Notes: generated from the letters alone by a model not told the origin. A DNA stretch of 64,000 nt from Rhizobium pisi (GCF_003938655.1 NZ_RJJT01000012.1:124001-188000), one strand, 5' to 3'; counted from the stretch's first letter, positions 8,346-17,961 are shown. Made by a program: numbers and translations.

Positions 8346-10010
8346 GTGACTTTCGTTACCCATCGCGACCCTATCGACACTCCCGTCCTCCGCAAGGAGA
8401 GAGGTGCGTTCTTCACGCCTCCAGCGATTACCCGTTTCATTTCGCACTGGGCCATTCGCGAGCCCGAGGAGCGCGTGCTCGAACCCGCCGCCGGCGACGC
8501 TGCATTCCTGGTTTCCGCGGTCGATCGCCTTCGTGAACTCGCTCCCCGCAGGCGATCGTGCCCTATGGTTCATGGCGTGGAGATACACGCCCACAGCGCA
8601 GATGTTGCTCGCAAGCGGGTCTCTGATGCCGGGGGCAAGGCCGATATCCTACTGTCCGACTTCTTTGCCGTCACGCCGGATCCCGCCTTCAACGCCGTCA
8701 TCGGAAATCCTCCCTATATCCGATACCAGGACTTTACCGGGGAAGCCCGTGCACGTGCCCGGGAGGCTGCCATCAGGGGCGGCATTTCGCTGACCGGGCT
8801 TGCGTCGAGTTGGGCTGCGTTCACCGTGCACTCGGCGTTGTTCCTTAAGAAAGGCGGCCGCCTGGCCTTCGTCTTGCCCGCCGAACTGCTCTCGGTGAAT
8901 TATGCCGCGCCCGTCCGCAAGTTCCTGTTCAGTCGATTCCGCGACGTGCAGCTCGTATTGTTCGATGAGCAAGTGTTCCCGGAGGCGGAAGCGGATGTCG
9001 TGCTTCTTCTTGCTGACGGCTACCTGGAGGGGCCGGCGGATTTTGCAACGATCCGGCAAACCAAGAACGCTGCAACGCTCGACACTTTGGGCCCGGGACT
9101 GAGCTGGACACCGGCCGACCCAGCGGGCAAGTGGACCAGCAGTCTCGTCGATATCGACGCAGTGCATCTTTTGCACGCTCTTTCGACAGCTGGCCTCTAC
9201 ACGAACCTGGAAACCTGGGGCGACACAACGCTCGGAATGGTAACCGGAAACAACAAATACTTCACGCTTTCCCCCCAGCGCGTAGCCGAGCTCGGACTGC
9301 GCCCAGACGAGTTGCTCAGCCTTTCGCCACCCGGAAGCTCGCATTTGCGAGGCCTCTCGCTTTCGAGTGCCCAGCTGAAGAAACTTGGTGAAGAGGGCAA
9401 CGCGATTCACCTGTTCTATCCAAATGACCCGCCTTCCAAGGCTGCCGCGGCCTATATTGCCGACGGCCATAGGACAGGCGTCGACACCGCCTATAAATGC
9501 CGGGTCCGCAAGACCTGGTACCGGGTACCACTCGTTTCACCCGCGGACCTTTTGCTGACATGCATGAATGCCGACACCCCCCGGATCACCGAAAACGCGG
9601 CCAAGGCCCGTCACCTTAATTCGGTGCATGGGGTTTATCTCGACGACGCGCATAGGGCCCTCGGCCGCGAGCTCCTCCCTGTTGCCAGCTTGAACTCTAT
9701 AACCTTGTTGCATGCCGAAATGGTCGGCCGCGCCTACGGAGGCGGAATCCTGAAGATCGAGCCAAAGGAGGCCGACGTCTGGGCCATGCCCTCGCCTACC
9801 TTTGTTGCCTCTCGTGCCGATGAGCTTCGCAAGATAAAGCGAAACGTTGGAAAGCTCCTAGACAAAGGGCGGCTGCTCGATGCCGTCAAGCTCGTTGACG
9901 AGGTACTGCTGGTCGACGGCGAGGTTTCGGCGACGCAAATGGCAGCCGTCCGGAATGCACGCGCGGAACTGGCGAACCGTCGCAATTTGAGGGCAGCAAG
10001 TGGCCGCTAG
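8346..10010 (+). CDS. Type II N6-adenine DNA methyltransferase
   Basis: A 554-residue methyltransferase. Motif I (SAM binding) is VLEPAAGDAAFL at residues 44-55 and the catalytic motif IV is NPPY at 121-124, marking an amino-methyltransferase acting on adenine. The N-terminus (RGAFFTPPAITRFI) is the 'aFFTP' start common to Eco57I-like enzymes. The C-terminal half should hold the target recognition domain. The start is GTG at 8346 with GGGAG at 8335-8339. The stop overlaps the start of the next gene by 11 bases, and that gene looks like the cognate endonuclease. It is transcribed divergently from the Septu pair. Confidence 0.85.
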   Translation: MTFVTHRDPIDTPVLRKERGAFFTPPAITRFISHWAIREPEERVLEPAAGDAAFLVSAVDRLRELAPRRRSCPMVHGVEIHAHSADVARKRVSDAGGKADILLSDFFAVTPDPAFNAVIGNPPYIRYQDFTGEARARAREAAIRGGISLTGLASSWAAFTVHSALFLKKGGRLAFVLPAELLSVNYAAPVRKFLFSRFRDVQLVLFDEQVFPEAEADVVLLLADGYLEGPADFATIRQTKNAATLDTLGPGLSWTPADPAGKWTSSLVDIDAVHLLHALSTAGLYTNLETWGDTTLGMVTGNNKYFTLSPQRVAELGLRPDELLSLSPPGSSHLRGLSLSSAQLKKLGEEGNAIHLFYPNDPPSKAAAAYIADGHRTGVDTAYKCRVRKTWYRVPLVSPADLLLTCMNADTPRITENAAKARHLNSVHGVYLDDAHRALGRELLPVASLNSITLLHAEMVGRAYGGGILKIEPKEADVWAMPSPTFVASRADELRKIKRNVGKLLDKGRLLDAVKLVDEVLLVDGEVSATQMAAVRNARAELANRRNLRAASGR

Positions 10011-11031
10011 ACCAAGTTCGAAAGCAGAAGCCTGGGAAATATTCGATCACATCGTCGAAGCCGCCGCACCTGGCGGGGAACACAGCAATCCATGGGTTCC
10101 TGGATCAGACGGCCAGCCGTTCTTCCATCCCGATTACGACACCCTTGCGCTGTTGCTCGGCGTTCCGCTGCACCTGAAAGTGGGGACGCAAACGGGGGTG
10201 CCTGCCCTCGCCCTCGATGTGTGGCTCAGCTATGAGCTTCGCAGGGCTGGTTTCGGGACGGACCAGGTTTGGCCGAGGCCTGCTAATCCGCGGGTTCTTC
10301 CCGCGCCTGTCTCAGCTTTCGTCAAGTCGCTTCCCACCGCGATACGAGCCAAGGCCCAATCCCATTTGACGTCGAACACGTCCATCCCCGGCGTCACCTC
10401 CTCCTCGGCTTCCATCCTAGGCAAGAACTACCTGAAACAGGTGGATGTCATCATCACCGATTGGGTGACCGGTCCGGAATTGTTGATTTCGACGAAGCGA
10501 ATGGATTCCTCTTACGGGAAGAATGCGCCGAACCGCATCGAGGAATCCTACGGCGATGCCAAAAATCTTCGTTTGCGCCACCCGATTGCGGCTCTCGGGT
10601 TCTTGTTCGGCCTACGGTCTGACATCCTGGAAAAGGAACCCAAGACGGCCGAGTGGTTGTTCGACCTCCTGGCCAAGCTTGGCCGAGAGGACGATGCGTA
10701 TCACTCCACCTGCCTGGTCTTGATGGATTATTCAAGCGATCAAGCACTGCCGGTAGCCGTCGAGGAAGAACCTAGCGAGGGCATACTGGAGCCGGGCCCG
10801 CAGCCGATAACGGATCCAGCCGAGGATGAGATCGCCCATCTTGCCGACAGCACGGTCGAGAACATTGTCAAGACCCTGCCCAAGGTATCGATCCTCGAAA
10901 ACCAAACCCCGGATGACCTTTCGCCGGCCCGTTTTTTAACGTCGTTGGTTACGCGCGTTCTCGCGGCAACGCCCGTCAACATGCATGAGGAGGCGAGAAG
11001 GCGCCGCGCTTCTATCTTACCTAGGAAATAG
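10000..11031 (+). CDS. Putative type II restriction endonuclease
   Basis: A 343-residue protein starting with GTG inside the end of the methyltransferase gene. A PD-(D/E)xK-like core can be read around residues 146-167: aspartate in QVDVIITD, then a strand ending ELLISTKRM, where the usual D/E of the E-x-K triplet is serine, as in some Cfr10I-type enzymes. No other enzymatic motif is visible. Coupling to a solitary methyltransferase is the main reason for the call. Recognition site is unknown. The gene appears complete and no later gene follows in the operon. Confidence 0.65.
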   Translation: MAARPSSKAEAWEIFDHIVEAAAPGGEHSNPWVPGSDGQPFFHPDYDTLALLLGVPLHLKVGTQTGVPALALDVWLSYELRRAGFGTDQVWPRPANPRVLPAPVSAFVKSLPTAIRAKAQSHLTSNTSIPGVTSSSASILGKNYLKQVDVIITDWVTGPELLISTKRMDSSYGKNAPNRIEESYGDAKNLRLRHPIAALGFLFGLRSDILEKEPKTAEWLFDLLAKLGREDDAYHSTCLVLMDYSSDQALPVAVEEEPSEGILEPGPQPITDPAEDEIAHLADSTVENIVKTLPKVSILENQTPDDLSPARFLTSLVTRVLAATPVNMHEEARRRRASILPRK

Positions 11032-11371
11032 AAGCCCAAGCTGATTTTCAAAGTTGCCTAATCGCATGCAGAAGGACAACAACCTCAAGATAATCGGCAC
11101 AGCAACGACAGAGAATGTCCCCTCGGCTATTCGCCGGCTCTCAATCCCTTCTCTTGTTGGCGTCTCTCTCATGCAGACTTCACCCCTGTTCATCGCTTAC
11201 GGTTGCAAGATATGGCGTGCCGCTCGATTGCCCGCCACCGTGATTTGGCCGGAAGTTCAAAAGGACGAAAGACGCCACGGAGTTGCTAACCAGCTATTTG
11301 TATAATGAATCCTCTCTCAGTTGCGCCGCAGAAGCAGAAGCCTGCTAGACCTGTGTGCCTATAGAGGCCAA
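11032..11371. other. Convergent gap between the R-M genes and the membrane-protein gene
   Basis: No supported gene. A rightward frame of 83 codons (11054-11305) lacks a convincing ribosome site or family resemblance. No clear terminator hairpin was found. Confidence 0.4.
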
Positions 11372-12766
11372 TTAAAGAGCGGCTTTTTGGACCTCGAGGG
11401 TCTTTATCTCACCGTCGAAGTCACGCGAGCCGAGAGCTTTGACTTCCCTTATTTTGTCAACTAATTCATTAATGCCGGGCGCAAGGTAATTAACCCCAGA
11501 TCCGCTATAAACTTCGTCATATTCTCGTTCTGCGTTGTCGATCGCATCCACTCGATACACTCCCATGCCAATGTAGTATCCGGCAACAGCACGTATAAAG
11601 TCCGTGCGGGCTTGCTGACGAGCAGTAGTTAAATCTGTCTGCTTCAGCCGTTTCAGCTCCTCAATCTGCTCGTCGATGGCGGCAATAGTATCGCGTCGTT
11701 TTTGCTCTGCTGTTCGCAGATCGGGGGGGTTCTTGATCGTTTCGAGATCTCCGGCGCAAGCCTGGACAAAGACAGTTTCGATCTCACGCGTGCTTGGAAT
11801 GGAGACCACTGGCCCGAAGACCGAAAGCTCGGATGTCCCGGTGGCTGCCGATATATTCACCGAAATACCTGGGACCGTCGACACACGGGCAAGCATTCCG
11901 AAATGCGCCTTGAGGACTGTTTCGATAGCCGGGCAAATTCGCCGAGCGGACCCTGTAGGTGACATCGTCCCCGTTGTCAGTCCGGTGGCAATTGGTTCGA
12001 AAACCTCCTCCAGCCGGCCGATATGTTTACTCCATTGCGCAGCGAGGGGAGACCAGAAGCCGTTGTCTCTCGTGTTTCGGATGCTGGCCTGCAAATTCGC
12101 CAATGAATTGACGGATGACATATATCCGTCTCCCTGCTGACTGAATACGCGCTCAACAGCAGCATCGAAGGCCGCACGTCTTACCACATAGTCGGAGCCA
12201 GCCTTGGCAAGGATCGCGATAACTGCGACCATAATGACAATTCTCAGCCAGTAGGGAACAGCGTTGATGACATTCTGAACCACGCTGACGCTATTGGCTC
12301 GCATGCGACCAACTTGGACCATGGGACCTGAAGTTGCCCCCGAGTGGCCTTTTTGTATATTCCTCTCCACACGAAACGCGCCATCCGTACGAACGGTTTT
12401 CGCTTTGAGCAGCAACGCCTGCGTCTCGTTGTCGAGAAATACGATGTCCTTTTTTGCGACAAGTTCTTCGACCTCGACAAGCCAGGTTTTGTCCATCGGC
12501 ACTCGCTGCTTTATGGAGGCCTCTATCAGTCGTTTGGCAGTGCCAACTACATCTGCGTCATTCAGATTGGCCGCCTCCACCTGGCTCTCAAGTTGTTCTC
12601 TCGCTTTAATGTCATGCGGGCGTTCCTCAATCCCAGTGAGATCCAATTTGGCGAATTCTGCGATCTCTGATTTCAACGCCTGATATAAATCGGAGACGAT
12701 ATCGCCTCCCACCTTTGTTAGTCCGGCAGTAGCACCGGCGATAATGGCAGCGACGATGACTGACAT
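11372..12766 (-). CDS. Membrane-anchored protein of unknown function in the defence block
   Basis: A 464-residue protein. The N-terminus is a glycine/alanine-rich amphipathic helix (VAAIIAGATAGLTKVGGDIVSD), followed by a helical charged region. One clear transmembrane helix lies near residues 175-196 (YWLRIVIMVAVIAILAKAG). The C-terminal ~250 residues are soluble, with a coiled-coil-like stretch (IAAIDEQIEELKRLKQTDL). The start at 12766 is preceded by AAGGAGGG; the longer frame to 12832 has no such support. I do not recognise a family. It lies 200 bases downstream of the periplasmic hydrolase gene on the same strand, so the two may be cotranscribed. Confidence 0.6.
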   Translation of the reverse strand: MSVIVAAIIAGATAGLTKVGGDIVSDLYQALKSEIAEFAKLDLTGIEERPHDIKAREQLESQVEAANLNDADVVGTAKRLIEASIKQRVPMDKTWLVEVEELVAKKDIVFLDNETQALLLKAKTVRTDGAFRVERNIQKGHSGATSGPMVQVGRMRANSVSVVQNVINAVPYWLRIVIMVAVIAILAKAGSDYVVRRAAFDAAVERVFSQQGDGYMSSVNSLANLQASIRNTRDNGFWSPLAAQWSKHIGRLEEVFEPIATGLTTGTMSPTGSARRICPAIETVLKAHFGMLARVSTVPGISVNISAATGTSELSVFGPVVSIPSTREIETVFVQACAGDLETIKNPPDLRTAEQKRRDTIAAIDEQIEELKRLKQTDLTTARQQARTDFIRAVAGYYIGMGVYRVDAIDNAEREYDEVYSGSGVNYLAPGINELVDKIREVKALGSRDFDGEIKTLEVQKAAL

Positions 12767-12965
12767 GGATCCCTCCTTCCACGCGCAACTGCGGGTCAAT
12801 TCAATGAGCGAAATAAAGTCTTTCCCTTGCAAGCCGAGCCAGTACGACCCTGGTTTGGCCTGGCTCCTCAGGATCGCAGCGGCTCTGCCGAACCTCGACC
12901 GAGACTAAACGCTCCCTTAAATTCAAGCCTGCTTTCAAATGCGGCTCAGAAGGTTTTGTTAACTG

Positions 12966-14057
12966 TCATTGGCCCGAGTTTGGGGTGCAACCACAGCTTC
13001 CGCCGTGGCCGACGTCGGAAGTCCATTGATCATTCCAATTGGACGCGTAGGAACCACAGACTGCGGGGCAGAACTCATTTGCGGAACTTTCATTGATGAC
13101 AAGCGGTGTTGGTGCCTGGAAGCTATCGGGAATATGGATCAGGACGACGGCAGACCCCGTCGCAGGCGCTTCCACGGGTTCGCCTGACGGTGTCGCATAG
13201 CCGCTATCGCCGCAATACACGGATGGAAGGAAGCGACCGTAGTGCCGTTCTCCTGTCGCGTTGGCGCCTACGACGAAGGCCGATTTCAGATAGCTAGCGG
13301 CCTCGGACGCGTAGCCGGTCGCATTGAAATCTTTCGCACCACATTGATTTTGCGCAGCGGCTGTGATGCCCCAAGGCACTATTACCAAATCGGGCGAAAG
13401 ATTCTTCAGTTGCTGAAGCGCTACCGCTGGCGGATATGTATACGCATCCGCGCAGACGAGGATCGCGGTCCGGCCAAACGGGGTTTTGGTGATTTTGATA
13501 TCTTCTTTCTCGCCGGGAGAGTATGAGCATTGCGGCTGGTTCAGAATGGATTGGCACGCCGCGGGATCGAATGCGTTTTGCACAACATTGAACTGTCTAT
13601 GATGGATGACAATTTGGCCTTTTGGATCGATGAGAATGCCCGCATCATAAGCCTCAAACGAGTTCGCTTGTGAACCCGGCCCAGCTTTGGGCCCGCGCTC
13701 TGTAAGTCCTGCAGCTACCCACACACCAAGCTCAGAAGCAATGGCGGCGAACGCAGTGCTATAACGACCGGGTATCGGTTCGGCCTCTGTAAATGCTGAC
13801 GGATTGAGCCAACCCAAATCCGACGCTTCCGGATAAACTACCAGGCTTGCTCCTTGCTTTTTTGCCTCGACTGCCAGCGCCTTCATTACCTGGAAATTGC
13901 CTGCATCAGCAGTTCGCAATTGCACGAGGCCTACTGTCAACTCCGCCGCTTGCGACGTCGGCGATGCCAAAACGGCAAAAGCCGCGACAAGTAATGTTGA
14001 AATACCCGACCAGCCGATGAACAAGAGCCCCCCAATGACAGCAAATGCTCGTCTCAA
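12966..14057 (-). CDS. Exported nitrilase-superfamily hydrolase, vanin/biotinidase-like
   Basis: A 363-residue protein with an N-terminal signal peptide (hydrophobic 6-36, cleavage near SQAAE). The carbon-nitrogen hydrolase fold is clear. The glutamate is in VYPEAS. The nucleophile cysteine is in AILVCADAYTYP, followed by PDLVIVPWG. The segment TPFGRTAILVC and the FNVVQNAFD region look like the vanin/biotinidase branch. The position of the catalytic lysine (HKYN in vanins) reads HHRQFN, so lysine is replaced by arginine or shifted. Several cysteines in the C-terminal part (CPAVC, CGC) suggest disulfides in the periplasm. Activity and substrate are uncertain. Confidence 0.7.
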   Translation of the reverse strand: MRRAFAVIGGLLFIGWSGISTLLVAAFAVLASPTSQAAELTVGLVQLRTADAGNFQVMKALAVEAKKQGASLVVYPEASDLGWLNPSAFTEAEPIPGRYSTAFAAIASELGVWVAAGLTERGPKAGPGSQANSFEAYDAGILIDPKGQIVIHHRQFNVVQNAFDPAACQSILNQPQCSYSPGEKEDIKITKTPFGRTAILVCADAYTYPPAVALQQLKNLSPDLVIVPWGITAAAQNQCGAKDFNATGYASEAASYLKSAFVVGANATGERHYGRFLPSVYCGDSGYATPSGEPVEAPATGSAVVLIHIPDSFQAPTPLVINESSANEFCPAVCGSYASNWNDQWTSDVGHGGSCGCTPNSGQ

Positions 14058-14413
14058 CAGACCCGCTAAGCTGGCCGAAGCTTATGCTTATCGACCATCG
14101 GAGTCCCCTCTACCATCCTGATCTTAAATTCACCGGAAAGCAACCATGGCTTGCACATGATTTTGCTTCACCAATCTTTGCCGTATCGAAAGCTAACGAT
14201 AGTTCCAAAGATCGGGAGCCGGCGCCCTTGCCTGTTTCGCGATCGGGTGAAAATGCCCATTTTCGAAATATCTATGACGAGATACCACGCCGGCAGGCCG
14301 TCGTAGGCGTCTGAAAAAAGGATCTGAAGTCGAAGCTCTCTTCCAAATCGCCATCCGGGTCTCGATAGTGGTCCGGGATCGTCCCGAAATGGAACCTAAA
14401 CCCCGAGGAGGAG
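14058..14413. other. Intergenic region with no supported gene
   Basis: It probably holds divergent promoters for the leftward hydrolase gene and the rightward frameshifted gene at 14414. I found no clear hairpin, repeat or open frame with coding character. Confidence 0.4.
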
Positions 14414-15708
14414 ATGTCGAAAAACCGATTATTGCCCACCCTTGCCGAACTCTGGCAGATCAGTTTTCCAGGGCCGGAAAATATTCTCAAGGAGCCGTCC
14501 TTCCTGCGGCTGCAGGAACTCTGTAGCAGTGGATACGATGCGGGCTCGCCGGGTTTCTCACTATCCAACGCGCTTGGCGCACCGTTTGCCCTTCCCGAAA
14601 AGGCGGCCCGCTTTTCACTTCCCGTCGATTGCGCGGCAGAGCGTCTTGATCCGGCGCTCCGATCGGCACAGCCCGAAATGCGTCACCTCGTTCCGCTCGA
14701 CATGGCTGATGATCTTCCCGAATTGCGCTTCGGCAACTGCGAAGTTCGGCGGTTCACCGAGACCGAACTCGCGGAGATTTTCGATGCGCCGAGAATTGCC
14801 CGTACGACGCGCGGACACCAGATCGATTTGGCGGGGTTCAGCGATTTTCAAAGGCTCTTGATAAGGGAAGCCGTTGATTTGAAGGACGAACCGGAAAAAC
14901 GCGCCATGCCTTGGATGTACGGCAGCCTCGACAGGGACTTCGGCCAGATCGACCCGCACAAGCCCACGTTTCCCGGCCGCGGTCGAAACCGCCCTCGCCT
15001 TCCCCATGACCGCGCCCTGGGAGGAATGGGTGGGCATGCCCGAAGTCGATCTATTCGCGTTCCGGGTGCCGTGGGTGCATACGGTCAGCGATGACCTTTT
15101 TGTTCGCATTGAGGCGCCGCCGCTTTCATCGACGCTCTCCTTCACGCAGGATTACTACGCCCATCATGACGGATCGACGGAGGAATATACCCGCCGGCTG
15201 ACGCTGCCGATCGACGACCAAGCCACTCTCAAACTGAACGATTGGCAGAACTCCCGCTGGGCCGCATTTGAAAGGGCACGCCTCTCGGTGCTTTTTGAAA
15301 CGCCGATCGAGCATTTTCTCGTCCGCGGCTTCGCAACCGAAGGAATTGATTCCTTTCTCGCCCATATGACTGCAGAGGCGGCCCTTGGCATGCGTGGCGA
15401 TTTCCGTGGCCAAGGAGCGCCGTCGGTACCTCCCAAGAAATCCGCCGGGCGAAATGCAGGCGCTCATCGCCTCGCTTGTCGGTCCCGCCGAATCGAAGGA
15501 TTTTGACCATCTCTACAATCTGCGCAGCTTTTTCCTGCACGGCCGGAAAATGCAAGCAATCTCCACGTCCGAACAGATCAAGGCCCGCAGCCTTGCGCGT
15601 CTTATCGTCGAGGCACTGATCGATGCTGCAAACCGACAGGCGATTTCCGATCGCAGTGCCTTTCTCGACAACCACACGCTGGCCGGCCTTTCGCTAATTC
15701 CGCTCTGA
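14414..15708 (+). pseudogene. Frameshifted gene with a C-terminal HEPN-like motif
   Basis: Three consecutive frames form one protein of about 430 residues. The first frame starts MSKNRLLPTLAELW after GAGGAG and stays coding to about 14970 (PHKPTF). The second continues PAAVETALAFPMTAPWEEW to about 15410 (LGMRGDFRG). The third continues RRRYLPRNPPGEMQALI to TGA at 15708. Two single-base shifts are needed. Near the end, NLRSFFLHGRKM contains R-x4-H, the signature of HEPN RNases, within a helical segment like Apea-type HEPN domains. The gene is broken unless the shifts are sequencing errors. Confidence 0.6.
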
Positions 15709-15956
15709 CCGTCGAGACCGCCGGTCTATCGAGTTCCGCGGGGGGGCAGGGTGATTGCTAGCACGCCCCATGCCCGAAACCTCCCCCTCAGGTCATCTCC
15801 CTCAGGCCGAGCTTCAAAATGATCCCGCCGCGCCGCCTGCGGCGTGACGTCGAGCGTCTTGAGATCAATTTCAAGAAATCGTCAAGCGCCACGCAATATT
15901 GCTGATGACAATCGTAGGTTTAGCGTTAGTCTAAAAATCGATTGCGAGGGGGCCGC

Positions 15957-16982
15957 GTGAGTTCGCCGGGAAAACCACTGGAAAAAAAGCCGGGCCTGCT
16001 AGCGTGGCTTAGCAGTGTGCATCCCCTTTGGTATCTTGCGATCTACTTTTTCCTAATTCCCAGCTTTGCTGGCCTGTATTTTCTGATCTCTCCAGATGGA
16101 TTTTATGCACCATACGCTTCGAAGGAGTCCAGTTGGGTGGACCGACAAGACGAAGCTACTCTTATTTTGGGCAAAGCTATATTTCTTCGTGTTCGCGCGA
16201 ATCTCTGCGATCCTCCCGGTCTATTCGTGAAGATCGGTACCACCTGGAAACTTCACCAAGCTCTCGGTTCCAAGCGGTTCTGGGCTTTACCTACCCGTTC
16301 GCTCTTCTCGAGATACTACGCCAACTGCGAATCGTTGGCGCTAAGCCGGTCGATTACCGACGGGCAGACGATACACGTCACCCTTGGAATTGAAGTGAAA
16401 GAATACCAGCGGGCGAGATTGTCTTACAATAAGAGGGACGCCCCACTCAGCTATTTTCGTTTCGACGCCGAATGCACCTACACGGAGCGCACTCATCCGC
16501 ATAGGGGAATCTTAGATTGTGGGCTTATCGGTGAGAAAGGTGCTGACCTTTCAAAACCTGAATTTCGGAGCGCAAGCCAAGCCCGTAAGTGGGTCGCTGC
16601 CGCGGTTTCCGGAAAATTTATAGTATGGGGCGATGAAGTATCAACACTAACGGACTTCCAAAACGAGTTTGTGGGGATTTCCACGGCTATTGGAAAAGAC
16701 ATTGGTCGCATGCTTTATCTGAGCGTCGTGATCCTGACGACGCTCGGTCTCGGCGACATCGTTCCCGTAGCGAATGCCTCGCGTCTTTTAGTCGGCCTAG
16801 AGGCCACCTCGGGAATATTTATTGCGGGCCTGTTTCTCAATGCACTGGCTTGGCGAGCGTCCCAAAAAGCCGACCAGGACAAGGGCTCCAAGCGCCCTCA
16901 TGTCGCGAACCCACAACCGCAACCAGCTGAAGGCCAGCCTCAACCGGCTTTGAAGCCCCCTGAAGATGAAGGTCGGAAATGA
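15957..16982 (+). CDS. Two-helix potassium-channel-like protein with a large insert
   Basis: A 341-residue membrane protein. The first helix is at about residues 24-48 (PLWYLAIYFFLIPSFAGLYFLIS). About 190 mostly soluble residues follow. Then come a pore region with the selectivity-filter sequence TTLGLGD (T-x-G-x-G-D) and a second helix (LLVGLEATSGIFIAGLFLNALAW). The tail is charged and proline-rich (PQPQPAEGQPQPALKPP). The start is GTG at 15957, with GAGGGGG 5 bases upstream; a TTG at 15942 is an alternative. In typical KcsA-like channels the helices are separated only by the pore loop, so the insert is unusual. It may act as an ion-flux effector given its neighbours, but this is inference. 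Confidence 0.65.
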   Translation: MSSPGKPLEKKPGLLAWLSSVHPLWYLAIYFFLIPSFAGLYFLISPDGFYAPYASKESSWVDRQDEATLILGKAIFLRVRANLCDPPGLFVKIGTTWKLHQALGSKRFWALPTRSLFSRYYANCESLALSRSITDGQTIHVTLGIEVKEYQRARLSYNKRDAPLSYFRFDAECTYTERTHPHRGILDCGLIGEKGADLSKPEFRSASQARKWVAAAVSGKFIVWGDEVSTLTDFQNEFVGISTAIGKDIGRMLYLSVVILTTLGLGDIVPVANASRLLVGLEATSGIFIAGLFLNALAWRASQKADQDKGSKRPHVANPQPQPAEGQPQPALKPPEDEGRK

Positions 16983-17151
16983 AAGCCTTGCGCGTCACGC
17001 GGCGACGTCGCCCGGACGCGTTCAATGGAGAGCGCACTCAAGGCCGTGGCTCCTGTCACCGCGGCATTCGCCGCAGTCTGAGGCACATCCGAAATCAAAA
17101 ACTCCACCTTGATCGTCCGGCCTTGAGCCATCGTTCAGCAGCTGTGAACCG

Positions 17152-17448
17152 TCGCGATCAATCCCTCCGGAGGCCATCGCCGACCATCTCGACAGCCACC
17201 GTGCATGGTTGATCGGACACACGAAGGCGGGCCGGATTATTGCCTCTGGACCGATGAATCCAGCCACTGGCGGAATCGTTCTGGCGAGCTGCGCCGATAA
17301 AGGGGAGCCGGATGCCATGCTTCATGCTGACTCCGTCTATGACAAACTCGTAGACCGAGATACAGGAGTTCAATCCCGCCTTCGCGCGGATCTCTTCCCT
17401 GTCCGCTGGGCGCCGGAAGCCAAAGGAGTGCCCGTCGCCAGCGAGTAA
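17152..17448 (+). pseudogene. YCII-domain protein relic
   Basis: The rightward frame reads IPPEAIADHLDSHRAWL, then AGRIIASGPM and ATGGIVLASCADKG, with VYDKLVDRDTG after. This follows the YCII pattern: a helix ending in HL-x-W/Y-L, then a strand with G-x-I-x-x-x-GP, then small hydrophobic strands. The start region (a beta strand with R/P-G) is absent, because a stop lies in frame at about 17110. Confidence 0.4.
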
Positions 17449-17580
17449 CTTCGCGGCGGATCAGCTCGGCCGATGCAAAGATCACCGCCTCGACCCGCAG
17501 CATCCATTCCCGCCAGCGCAGTTCAGGCGGCAGCTCTTCGTTGCAATGGGCTACGATGCTTGCAGGGGCATCGACTCGGA
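17440..17580 (-). pseudogene. ScpB-like segregation protein relic (N-terminal piece)
   Basis: The leftward frame reads NEELPPELRWREWMLRVEAV followed by IFASAELIRREV. This matches how plasmid-encoded ScpB-like proteins of rhizobia begin (the winged-helix region of the SMC-ScpAB complex). The match fades after about 17445, and an in-frame stop lies just upstream near 17595. Only about 45 residues remain. Confidence 0.45.
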
Positions 17581-17930
17581 CTTTGTGTCCAGTTCACTGA
17601 GATCTCGATCAGGGCCATACGTCGCCCAACAGCACGATGGCCGGCGCGACCGCTTCTGCAGTCAATCCCACCAAAACGTCAGCACTTCGAGCGGGCTCCT
17701 CCTCCGCCGTGTGGCTGTTAGGTCAAAGTTGGCTGCCGGATTTTCAGCTTAGCGCTTCAATTGAAATCGAGAACTGAAAGCCACACCCGGCGCCGAAAAT
17801 CGGCCGAAGCGGGCCAGCTTGAGCAGCCTGGCGAGATCATAACGCATTGAAATCATGGTAAATGCGCCATTAACAAGAAGCGATATGGATGCTAGCTTCC
17901 GTCATCGCTCGGGACTTCCTGCGACATTTT

Positions 17931-17961
17931 AACCATCGATAAGTAGCGTTTATCGATGGTT
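17931..17961. repeat. 12-base inverted repeat
   Basis: AACCATCGATAA (17931-17942) and its exact reverse complement TTATCGATGGTT (17950-17961) flank a seven-base spacer. There is no T-tract, so it looks more like a protein-binding site than a terminator. No intact gene starts nearby; the Phd-like relic begins about 75 bases downstream and may have been its target. Confidence 0.5.
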
